Shown: positions 1 to 7,781 of the stretch, piece by piece | How positions within the stretch are numbered: the first letter of the stretch is position 1 | How the letters are laid out: each line of letters opens with the position of its first letter | Assembly: GCA_965263105.1 (NCBI GenBank) | Contig: CBDHGL010000003.1 | Span: 3,658,001-3,722,000, forward strand | Length of the DNA: 64,000 bases | DNA from: JBCCTX01 sp965263105 | Lineage (GTDB): Bacteria; Bacteroidota; Bacteroidia; J057 | Direction: 5' to 3' | Position numbers and translations under genes: made by a program | Notes under the pieces: generated by a model | What the model saw: the letters and a program-made list of their open reading frames with translations, nothing else | Database searches by the model: none | What the model was told of the DNA's origin: nothing

Positions 1-170
1 CCGAAACCAAATGCTGCAGTGAGCAGAAAATTGACATAAATAATTGGGATATACCAAATGCAGTAAGCATAGATAAGTCCTAACAAGGGAAAAGCAGTTA
101 GGGTAATAAGAAGGAAAAATAGAATGGAAGAAGGGGAAAATTTGCCCGAGGGCTTATAATAGGGTTTCAT
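1..170 (-). CDS. Membrane protein, N-terminal fragment (cut by window start)
   Basis: An open frame on the minus strand starts with ATG at 168-170 and runs off the window at position 1. The 56 visible residues begin MKPYYKPSGKF, then have two very hydrophobic stretches (about residues 15-34 and 39-55, rich in Leu, Ile, Tyr and Phe), so this is the start of a multi-pass inner-membrane protein. No catalytic motif is visible and the family cannot be named from this fragment. It lies in the same orientation as the next three minus-strand genes but is separated from them by about 150 A+T-rich bases. Confidence 0.55.
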   Translation of the reverse strand, partial: MKPYYKPSGKFSPSSILFFLLITLTAFPLLGLIYAYCIWYIPIIYVNFLLTAAFGF

Positions 171-323
171 GGCTCGATAATTTATTTAACGAATTCTCGC
201 TAAATTTAATATTTAGTTTTCAACTCCCCAATTTTTCCCGGTAAAGAAGTTGATTTTATTCAAATTTATTTCTTTTCGAATTGATTATTCTCCTAAGTTA
301 CAAATGCTTAGCTATGCAACTAC

Positions 324-3300
324 CTACTTCTGGACTTCAGGTACAGCAAGTTTACTCACATTGGCCCGCCATAGGTTGTAGTCTAAATTATTAACCACTC
401 CATTTCCATCCGCATCTATTACCAGGTATTGATTGAAGGCTGCAGAATTTTGCTTCCAATAATTAAAATCTTCATTGTTCACATTTCCGTTGAAATCAAA
501 ATCTCCCGTATATAATGCATAGACCGTATCTATAGCCTTAAGGGAGTTATTGCCACTGACCATGTCTGGGTTGGTAAAGTCATAGGAAGAAAGTCCCTCC
601 ATTTGGCTATAAGAAATGGCTTGAGAACTCCAAATAGCCAGATGGCCGCGGGCATAGAGTGCCAGTCGATAGGTCCCTGAAGCTAAGCCGGGAAACAGAA
701 TGCGGGCCTGGTAATCTGTATTGAGTAGGGTTCCATCCTCCCTCAACAGGACAGCCTGCTGGGCTTGAAGGGAATAGGGAGGATTGGGCGAACGCATTTC
801 CAGTAGGATCCAGTCGAGAATATTCGAATTGATCTGAGCGACTTGCTCTCCTCCATTGTAGGTAAAAGGGGGCATCCCAAAGGGTTGTTGGAGCGGGATT
901 AAGTCTTGGGTATGTAGGCTGTTTTCCATTGACCCTACATCTCGATTAAAATACCCTTCTAATAAGACCCGGATATGGGGCATATCTCCTGAAAGGGGAT
1001 ACAAAAAATGACTGGGGACAGGTTCTGGATCGATACTAGGACTAGACCATTTCAACAGGGCGGAAGCATATACTCCTTCCTCCTTGAATTCCATCCGGAT
1101 AGGAACCCTTTCCCATGCCGCCAAAGCAATAGAGCCGCTTTGTTCTGTTGGACCCTTTGCTTGCCAGCTATTGATGATGAGTTGGTCATTCACCCATAGA
1201 CGAATACCATCATCGGCTGAGGTCATGAAGGTATAGGTTTCCCCAAAGGGAACTTCAATTTCGCCTTCCCAGCGAACGGAATAGGAATCATATCCCATAG
1301 TAGAAGCTTGGGGGGAACTGCTATTCCAGTTGAAATGGATTTGAGGGTCGACCCTTTCAAAAACTTTATTGGATAGATTCATCCCTGAAAAATAGCTTCC
1401 TGTGAGACCCCTCCCTTTTCCTTTGCCTGGAGGAAGTGCCCAAAATGATTGGGAAATAGTTGGAGCAGGATGAAAATCCCCGTTTCCTCCTTGGGAAGCT
1501 TCAATGATAACTTGCCCACCAGAACCTGTTAAAGAAACTTGGGTACCTGAGATTACTGCAGGACCGGAAATTACCTGGAAGGATACCGGTAATCCTGCAG
1601 AGCTATTGGCTGAAAGATTGAAAGAGGGAGAAAATTGCTCCTTGTGTGGAATAGTCTCAAAGGTGATTTTTTGCCCCTGTTTTCCAAAATAGGTGGAACT
1701 TGGAGGGAGAGATAGAATCCAATCTTCAAGTAGTTGTACCCCGGCCGTATCAATTTCATTTTTAGCTATTTGGGGCATAGCGATATCTGTATGTACACTC
1801 TTGAGCCTTTGAAATAAAACCGAGCGTTCTAGGTCTCCTGGAACGACAACACGGGAACCTTTTTTCCCTAATTCTTTAAATACTTCTCCATAAATAAGTC
1901 CCTGTTCGGCTAAGGGGGTTGTGATTCTCGCATCAAAATGAGATTGTATCTCAGTGCCTGGTCTATGGCAATTGGAGCAATTTGCATCAAGATAGGCTCT
2001 TGCACGGGCTTTCAGCGAACGATTCGTATCGTCGATAGAGGCAATGCGGTGTAAAGAAGTGGGGTTATTTGTACCAATGCCAGGGCTCAACATATTGAGG
2101 TTGTCAAAACTCAGAAGTTGATTGGCATTTCTATTGGTACTTGGATACAGGAAATCTCGGTTAATTTGGCCGGTCTTCAGCCCTAGGGCCCCTTTGGTGC
2201 TAGGGGTATGGCAGGCGTAACAATCGCTGGATTCAGGGAAGTACCAGCTTATTTGACGAGGGCCTTCCCGATCTTGAAGAATAAGGGTATCTGTCTGGGA
2301 AGTAGAAATAAGCTCGGCATCCGTTTGGGCATTATTCCACCGATATGAAACGCCATAGAAGGAGTTGTTTTCTCCAAAGATGATGAACCTCGTTTCCAAT
2401 TTTCGCTTTTGAGAGGGGTTTTGCCAGTTCATAGGCAATTCAAAGTGTTTAACCAAAACAGCTCCTGCTGGAAATTCCCAATCCCCTCTTTCGCTATAGT
2501 TTATTTGTTCGTTCGCGCTGTTGTGCTGACCGTCATTTGGGAGAATCAACCATCTTTTCTTTTCCGCTCCATCCGACCAGAAGGGTACATTCACATCATA
2601 AGGCGTGCAAAACGCTTCAGGAGTAAGGGGAGATAGGCTGGAAAAAACACCTGTTTCAGAAAGAAACTGGGGAAAATTGGGACTTCCTGAGTTTTGGCGA
2701 ACTAGCTTTTGAATGTTTCCATTCGTCCAATTCAGTAGATACAATTCCCCAGAGTTGTCTTGCCCAAAGGAAGAAAGGGCAAAGGGTAGGGTCATAAGTT
2801 GTTCTCTTTCATATGTTCCAGCAGAATTTCTTCTCAAGGTCCATAGATTCCGAGAAATGTAATCGCCAAATACATAGGCTCCTTGCAAGGACGGGAGACG
2901 TATACCGCGATAGACATACCCCCCGGTTATGCTTTTTCCATCTGAACGAGGATATTCATGGATTGGAGGCTGATCAGTACCAACTATATTGGAGGGCTTA
3001 CTTTGAAAACCGTCGAGTAAACCTTCTTTGTAGGCCCATTGATAATTTCCTCCCTTTACAATGAGGTCAACCTCTTCTCTTCTTCCTTGGCCGACATCTG
3101 CCAGCCAGATGAGACCTGTGACAGGGTCTTGAGACATTCTATGAGGATTGCGCAAGCCAATGGCATAAAACTCCTCTAAAATACCTCCATTGGGATCTAA
3201 CCAGGGATTGTCATTGGGGATGAAATAGTTAGCAGTGAAGCTATTGTCGTTATTTCTCAATAAGGCGGGTTGTCTTCGGATTGGGTGGCTGCGTGTAGGA

Positions 3301-4022
3301 TCCTGGTCTACGTCAATCCGCAAAACCCCTCCCAGGTGCCTATTGGTAATAGATTGAGAATTGTTATAGGTGTTTTTTCCTCCCCCTTCATCACCCGTGC
3401 TCACGTATAAATAGCCATCCTGTCCAAAGAAAATCATGCCTGCATTATGGTTGCTGGCGCGGTCGTAGAGTTGGATTAACACTTGTTCGCTGCCACTGAT
3501 GGCCTTGCCCGTGGCCCTTGAGATGGTAAAACGAGAAAGACGGGAATAGTTGAGGTTTCCTCTGTATTGATAAAAGACGTAAAGGTAATTGCTGTCAATA
3601 TCGTATCGGGGATGGAAGGCAAAACTTAGTAGACCGGATTCCCCACTGAACCAAGTTTGACTCCTTATGTCCAAGACCAAGCTTTTAGAATTTGCCTGAG
3701 GATTATTGGCAAAGGAATATATTCTTCCCTGGTGTTCTCCTATAAAAAGCCTATTGGTTCCGGGCTCCTCCGTCAGAAAAATGGGTTTGGAAACACTAAT
3801 ATTCGGAAAGGCATTGGTAACCTGCCAGGCACCAGACCCCTCTGTCGGAGACTGAGTGCTAAAATTTCCATTTACGTAGGGGCCAACAGGAACAGCTTGA
3901 TCCAAGCCATTAAAAGGAGCAAAAAAGGCTGTCATGCTAAGAAATAGGGTAGAGATTATTCCTAGCAGGAGTTTTGTATGGGTCTTTTTCCTTGGGATGT
4001 ACGAGAAAAGGATTCGATACAT
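324..4022 (-). CDS. Secreted PQQ-type sugar dehydrogenase / diheme cytochrome / PA14 / dockerin-like multidomain protein
   Basis: A 1232-residue exported protein. An N-terminal hydrophobic segment (about 17-37) is the signal or anchor. Residues about 65-440 form a glucose/sorbosone dehydrogenase beta-propeller (GLRNPHRM and WLADVGQG are typical of PQQ-dependent soluble aldose dehydrogenases). Residues about 450-770 resemble the HNE_0200/TIGR03806-type region and hold two heme c sites, CYACH near 602 and CSNCH near 682. A PA14 domain follows at about 870-1000 (TSADDGIRLWVND). The tail has a Bacteroidota surface domain and two dockerin-like calcium loops (DFDFNGNVNNED, DADGNGVVNNLD). Likely role: periplasmic or surface oxidation of a sugar or alcohol with electrons passed to the hemes. 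The substrate is unknown. It appears monocistronic. Confidence 0.85.
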   Translation of the reverse strand: MYRILFSYIPRKKTHTKLLLGIISTLFLSMTAFFAPFNGLDQAVPVGPYVNGNFSTQSPTEGSGAWQVTNAFPNISVSKPIFLTEEPGTNRLFIGEHQGRIYSFANNPQANSKSLVLDIRSQTWFSGESGLLSFAFHPRYDIDSNYLYVFYQYRGNLNYSRLSRFTISRATGKAISGSEQVLIQLYDRASNHNAGMIFFGQDGYLYVSTGDEGGGKNTYNNSQSITNRHLGGVLRIDVDQDPTRSHPIRRQPALLRNNDNSFTANYFIPNDNPWLDPNGGILEEFYAIGLRNPHRMSQDPVTGLIWLADVGQGRREEVDLIVKGGNYQWAYKEGLLDGFQSKPSNIVGTDQPPIHEYPRSDGKSITGGYVYRGIRLPSLQGAYVFGDYISRNLWTLRRNSAGTYEREQLMTLPFALSSFGQDNSGELYLLNWTNGNIQKLVRQNSGSPNFPQFLSETGVFSSLSPLTPEAFCTPYDVNVPFWSDGAEKKRWLILPNDGQHNSANEQINYSERGDWEFPAGAVLVKHFELPMNWQNPSQKRKLETRFIIFGENNSFYGVSYRWNNAQTDAELISTSQTDTLILQDREGPRQISWYFPESSDCYACHTPSTKGALGLKTGQINRDFLYPSTNRNANQLLSFDNLNMLSPGIGTNNPTSLHRIASIDDTNRSLKARARAYLDANCSNCHRPGTEIQSHFDARITTPLAEQGLIYGEVFKELGKKGSRVVVPGDLERSVLFQRLKSVHTDIAMPQIAKNEIDTAGVQLLEDWILSLPPSSTYFGKQGQKITFETIPHKEQFSPSFNLSANSSAGLPVSFQVISGPAVISGTQVSLTGSGGQVIIEASQGGNGDFHPAPTISQSFWALPPGKGKGRGLTGSYFSGMNLSNKVFERVDPQIHFNWNSSSPQASTMGYDSYSVRWEGEIEVPFGETYTFMTSADDGIRLWVNDQLIINSWQAKGPTEQSGSIALAAWERVPIRMEFKEEGVYASALLKWSSPSIDPEPVPSHFLYPLSGDMPHIRVLLEGYFNRDVGSMENSLHTQDLIPLQQPFGMPPFTYNGGEQVAQINSNILDWILLEMRSPNPPYSLQAQQAVLLREDGTLLNTDYQARILFPGLASGTYRLALYARGHLAIWSSQAISYSQMEGLSSYDFTNPDMVSGNNSLKAIDTVYALYTGDFDFNGNVNNEDFNYWKQNSAAFNQYLVIDADGNGVVNNLDYNLWRANVSKLAVPEVQK

Positions 4023-4023
4023 A

Positions 4024-4045
4024 GGGACATTTTAGTTTATGTCCC
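4024..4045. promoter_or_regulatory. Perfect dyad directly upstream of a start codon
   Basis: GGGACAT (4024-4030) and ATGTCCC (4039-4045) form a perfect 7-bp inverted repeat with an 8-base A+T spacer. It lies one base upstream of the ATG of the PQQ dehydrogenase/cytochrome gene (4020-4022, minus strand). It could be an operator for a dimeric regulator or an mRNA hairpin that masks the start. The sequence alone does not decide this. Confidence 0.35.
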
Positions 4046-4166
4046 AAAATTAATTTGGACCCAAAAACAATCCCAGACACATATTCTGAGGGCATTACGC
4101 CCATTTTTTGGAATATATGCCCGGGATTAATTCAAATCTCGAAACTATCTTACATCGATATACGAT

Positions 4167-5390
4167 TTAGTATACTACATACATCTTGGATGCGGAGTCG
4201 ATGTACTCGCTAGGATTAAAGGTTTTATCAAAAGCGTCATCCATCTGTGTCAATTTTCCTTTGAGGCTGATGATTTTGGCTTTGATGAGGCTATCATTTT
4301 CAAATTTTTCCAACAGCTCCTCGTATTTTTTTATGTTCTCTTTTATCCGGGAAGTTATATTCCCAAAGCGAATTTTAAGAGACTGGACCACCGCCATTTC
4401 ATAGTAGTATTCCTCCTTCCAGCGATCTGGATTAGAATCTTTGCGCGCAGCGACATCCTTTTCAGCTATCCCAGCTAGGGAATTGAGGTAGTCGAGCCGC
4501 TTAATGGCATCATTTTCACGCGTAAATTTTTTGCGGAAGTTGTCCTGTGAGATATTTAGACGTCCGAAGTTATCTTGTAAGGTAGATTCGTGTAGCTTTT
4601 TCAACTCTTCCAACTCTGCGTTGATGCTTTCCCATTCGTTTTCGATCATTTGTTGCTCGTGGGTAAATTGGCTAAGGATGACCGTGAGCTGAAACATTTT
4701 CTCACTTTCCTCTCTCAGGCCTCGTTGCCGGGTTCCTAGGCCATCGATAAATTGTGTCATTCCGGAAAAAAGTACCTGGGTGAAAGGCCCTGTAAGGGGA
4801 GCTCCCTGAGCTAGATCTCCTGTAATTGTAATAAGATTATTTAAAATGCTGAGACCAGGATTGCGAGTCTTGTTTTTGGATACGTATTCTTTGAAGGTAT
4901 TAAACCAGGACTGATATCCTTCATAGCGCATCGGATTACTCACATCTGTAAGGGAGGTAAAAAACTCTCTAGAAGAATTAAATAGGATCAGCGGCTTGAG
5001 TTCTCTTTCCATAGACACCAAGTTGATAATGGCTGATTGGTAATTCCGCTGATAAACATTGAGTTCTTTTTGGTTGATGGCATTTTGAATGGCTTCCAGG
5101 GTTTGTACCCTTTCTAATAACCGTTCTACCTTTTTTTCAGCATTTCTCTCCCGTTCTAGGTTTCGGTCAAGGATCTTTATTTTTTGATCTAAATCAGAGA
5201 TCATTTGAGACAACTCTTCGTTGTTCTCTTCGCGATCTTGTTCGATTTGTAAGAGGGCAGATTCTCTTACGTCTTTGTCATTTTCCAATCTGCCGGAGGG
5301 ACTGGTGGAGCTTTGAGCAAAAATATTCCCCCACAATAGAAGAAGGACAAGCCCCAATGGTGCTACTTTTTTAATCCCATGAATGGTCAT
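4167..5390 (-). CDS. Secreted coiled-coil protein of unknown function
   Basis: A 407-residue protein with a clear N-terminal signal peptide (hydrophobic LGLVLLLLWGNIFA, probable cleavage near residue 26). Most of the mature chain is charged and predicted coiled coil, in particular about residues 45-100 (heptads rich in Glu, Leu, Lys and Arg), 230-275 and 345-385. A less charged central part (about 165-215) contains Gly-rich turns. No enzyme motif, lipobox or sorting tail is visible. It is probably periplasmic. It stands alone between the dehydrogenase/cytochrome gene and btaB. I do not recognise the family. Confidence 0.75.
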   Translation of the reverse strand: MTIHGIKKVAPLGLVLLLLWGNIFAQSSTSPSGRLENDKDVRESALLQIEQDREENNEELSQMISDLDQKIKILDRNLERERNAEKKVERLLERVQTLEAIQNAINQKELNVYQRNYQSAIINLVSMERELKPLILFNSSREFFTSLTDVSNPMRYEGYQSWFNTFKEYVSKNKTRNPGLSILNNLITITGDLAQGAPLTGPFTQVLFSGMTQFIDGLGTRQRGLREESEKMFQLTVILSQFTHEQQMIENEWESINAELEELKKLHESTLQDNFGRLNISQDNFRKKFTRENDAIKRLDYLNSLAGIAEKDVAARKDSNPDRWKEEYYYEMAVVQSLKIRFGNITSRIKENIKKYEELLEKFENDSLIKAKIISLKGKLTQMDDAFDKTFNPSEYIDSASKMYVVY

Positions 5391-5666
5391 AGCAAATAAG
5401 TTAAATTATTCAGGTTTTCAATTAAGGTAAAAATGGGTATATGTGCTTCAATAGAATAGTGTAAGTGATGAATGTACTTGCAGATTCTATACCTAATTCT
5501 CAGTAAAGAAGGAAAAATCCCATGATTTCCACAAAAAGTAGGGCATACGAAAATCAAAAGATATAGTTTTCAATAGAATAGAATCTGGAATGAGATGTTA
5601 GGATTTCCCCTCTCCCCTCTCTCCTTTCTTATTTCTCCTCTCTCATTTATCATTTTCTTTCTCACC

Positions 5667-6308
5667 CTACTTCCTCCCTACAAACAGCATATATTCCCAG
5701 CCAACTCCGTAGGCAGAACGTACCTCACTCAGAATAGGGTCAAATTTATCTCCTAGATAGGGGACAAGGTGGCCATCCATGCGCACATGATGTCCTTGCA
5801 TGTGTTTTTTGAAGAAGCCCAGTCGGGAATTATGAAAGTCTGTAACAGCAATAATTCCCCCTTCGGGTAGGTCTTCATATGCCTTATCAATAAGACCACT
5901 CCATTGGGGATTTATCATGGTCAGGGAATAAGAAAATAGGATGACTTGTGGAGGCGTAGCAAAAAATTCTTTGCCTGCTTGATAAGGCTCTTGGAGAACA
6001 GTAACCTGTTGAGGATATTTTTCTCCTTTTCTGCGGGCCATGTTTACCATATCTGGAGACACATCAATTCCTGTATAGGTAACCTTGGGAAAGCGCTTCA
6101 GCACTTGTTCCATATTAAACCCGGTTCCACATCCCACTTCCGCCAAATGAAAGGGAGCATCTTGCTCTATCGGAATTTGCTTAATGATCTCTTTTCTCCC
6201 GAAAAGGAAGGACCAACGGGTACTGTCATAAATCTTAGACTGAAACTGGTAGTATTTTTCAATCCGCTTTTCTTGTTCGTTGGCTTTTGGAGCAAAGGCT
6301 TTTGACAT
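5667..6308 (-). CDS. btaB: SAM-dependent methyltransferase, probable BtaB (betaine lipid N-methylation)
   Basis: A 213-residue class I methyltransferase. Motif I is LAEVGCGTGFN (about 53-63), followed by an acidic motif II in GIDVSPDMV. The next upstream gene on the same strand is a DUF3419/BtaA homologue. In characterised betaine-lipid loci, BtaB methylates the amino group of diacylglyceryl-homoserine three times to give diacylglyceryl-trimethylhomoserine (DGTS). The assignment rests on this pairing, since the methyltransferase fold alone would not specify the substrate. The intergenic stretch to btaA (129 bases) contains an inverted heptad repeat. Confidence 0.7.
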   Translation of the reverse strand: MSKAFAPKANEQEKRIEKYYQFQSKIYDSTRWSFLFGRKEIIKQIPIEQDAPFHLAEVGCGTGFNMEQVLKRFPKVTYTGIDVSPDMVNMARRKGEKYPQQVTVLQEPYQAGKEFFATPPQVILFSYSLTMINPQWSGLIDKAYEDLPEGGIIAVTDFHNSRLGFFKKHMQGHHVRMDGHLVPYLGDKFDPILSEVRSAYGVGWEYMLFVGRK

Positions 6309-6322
6309 AAGTTTTTGGGTTT

Positions 6323-6432
6323 GATAGTTGACAGTCCACGGTCCACAGAAGAAGACTTAACTGCCAAGGGTGAAAAGTTTAGATTCAAGTGAAAATTTCA
6401 CAAAAAAACTGTGGACCATCGACTATGGACTA
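6323..6432. repeat. Inverted heptad-repeat element, copy 1
   Basis: Left arm (6323-6348) reads as consecutive 7-mers gatagtt/gacagtc/cacggtc/cacag. Right arm (6408-6432), read on the other strand, is tagtccatagtcgatggtcc plus acagt. The arms are about 60 bases apart and share the terminal ggtccacag exactly. It lies between btaA and btaB, so it would be transcribed if they form an operon. Similar elements occur at 20973 and 32409. Confidence 0.6.
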
Positions 6433-6437
6433 AATTA

Positions 6438-7592
6438 CTACTTAACCACCCCTACATACACGCTTCCATAGGTTCCTACGCGATCCTCATTGTGAATCTG
6501 CAATAAGTCATCCTGTGGGATAAAATCAACTTGTTCTTTCACAAATTCTGGGAAAAAATTAATTTGCTCAGCGGCAGAACGCATCAGAATCTTTGTCCCT
6601 GGGTGGCTATTTTGAAGGATGAGTTTCCATTCTTCTTCCAGGGCCTCTTTATCATAAAAGGCAAGCCAGTCTTGGTGATCCAAGAGGATGTAATGGGAAT
6701 ATTTTCCAGGATTGTCCTGAAGAAATTGACTCATGCTGGTGGTATGAGTCTGGATGCGATCTACTCTGTCCTTGATATCGTCAAAGTACAATTCCTTCAA
6801 ATAATTTGGACAGCAGGTGGAAGAGTATTTACCGTGGAAGTAAACGTGATAGAAGTAGTTTTCACTAACGGGAAGGCGGGTGAAAACATTCTCAAAGCGC
6901 TCCTGCACGAATCCAACGGTGCCATTTTCATATTTATTGGAAAAAAGTTCAATCTGGCTATCTGGTACCCCAGCCAGGTACATAACAAATTTCCTGTTGA
7001 CCATCCATTCCATGGACCGACTCCAGAGTTTGGTTTCTATCTGTTGGTATAGTTGGGTCTGGTATTCAAGGGAAGGTGCTTGAAAAAAACTTTCTAACAG
7101 GCGAAACAGGCTCTTTCTTAATTTGAAATACCTTCCTGCGAAATAGGCAATTGTTCCACTTGTACCACAATAGTAAAAGGTTTTGCGTCGACCCTTGCCG
7201 TTGAAGTAGGATATTTTTTTGTCCCAATAACCTTGAGCCTCCTTGGATAAGTTTTCTCTAAGCTGGGTTTTGTAATAATTACCTGTCTCCTTGTTACCCC
7301 CTTCTCCAAAAAACTGAAACAATCGATCGAATTCTCCTTTTTGGAACAGAGCCATCTTAAGTTCGAGCAGGCTATTCTGTTTGGAGTTTAAGTCAACACA
7401 ATGGATTTGTTTGGGGCTTTCCAGTAGGTAGTCCAGGGCATTACATCCTGCACTGGTGATCATTACGACCTCGCTAGATTCATCCAGGTTCAATAGTTTT
7501 CTATCGCACCTAGGGTCTTCCCAACAGGTATTGTAAATCAGATAATTGTTGTGTATGAATTTGAAAAGCCTTTTACTGAGACGATTCAGCAT
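6438..7592 (-). CDS. btaA: BtaA-like SAM:diacylglycerol 3-amino-3-carboxypropyltransferase (DUF3419)
   Basis: A 384-residue DUF3419 protein. The family hallmark WEDP is at residues 24-27, followed by the SAM-binding loop ITSAGCNALDYLL (45-57) and an acidic residue in CVDLNS (D67). BtaA moves the 3-amino-3-carboxypropyl group of SAM to diacylglycerol, giving diacylglyceryl-homoserine, the first step to the phosphorus-free membrane lipid DGTS. The btaB-like methyltransferase follows on the same strand. The length is near that of stand-alone bacterial BtaA. Family membership is clear. The exact lipid product in this organism is inferred. Confidence 0.8.
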   Translation of the reverse strand: MLNRLSKRLFKFIHNNYLIYNTCWEDPRCDRKLLNLDESSEVVMITSAGCNALDYLLESPKQIHCVDLNSKQNSLLELKMALFQKGEFDRLFQFFGEGGNKETGNYYKTQLRENLSKEAQGYWDKKISYFNGKGRRKTFYYCGTSGTIAYFAGRYFKLRKSLFRLLESFFQAPSLEYQTQLYQQIETKLWSRSMEWMVNRKFVMYLAGVPDSQIELFSNKYENGTVGFVQERFENVFTRLPVSENYFYHVYFHGKYSSTCCPNYLKELYFDDIKDRVDRIQTHTTSMSQFLQDNPGKYSHYILLDHQDWLAFYDKEALEEEWKLILQNSHPGTKILMRSAAEQINFFPEFVKEQVDFIPQDDLLQIHNEDRVGTYGSVYVGVVK

Positions 7593-7754
7593 AGTAGCAA
7601 GCGGTTTAGGTATAAAATTAGCAAAAAGGGAGGCATTTACCCGAGGGTCATGGCTAAGAAGGGGGTAAAGAAAGATAAAATGATCGATAAGGGAAAGAAA
7701 ATATTCAAAAATCCTGTGGTACTTTAATGATTCAAAATATTCAATTCAATATTG

Positions 7755-7762
7755 TATATTAG
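7755..7762 (+). promoter_or_regulatory. Candidate Bacteroidota -7 box for the lamin-tail gene
   Basis: TATATTAG followed by gcctgcaaa lies 20 bases upstream of the ATG at 7782. The same arrangement (TATATTTGCCCGCAAA) precedes enolase at 13602. It fits the TAnnTTTG consensus loosely. No clear -33 TTG was found. Confidence 0.35.
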
Positions 7763-7781
7763 CCTGCAAATCGCATATAAC

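Noticed and set aside
4060..4140. Complex hairpin downstream of the coiled-coil gene (gggcat/atgccc and aatccc/gggatt pairs)
   Set aside because: The complementary pieces are not nested in an order that makes one stable hairpin, and no T-run follows on the minus strand. Not called as a terminator.
5600..5660. Pyrimidine-rich tract (ccctctcccctctctcc) as a regulatory element
   Set aside because: Only one copy is seen, it has no partner or dyad, and it lies downstream of the btaB stop. Low-complexity sequence is the simplest reading.
6531..7052. 173-codon open frame on the plus strand opposite btaA
   Set aside because: It lies wholly antisense to a gene with strong family motifs, has no domain of its own and no start context. 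It is a shadow frame, like those opposite recQ (22843-23238), lpdA (15983-16348) and the DASS gene (31175-31477).
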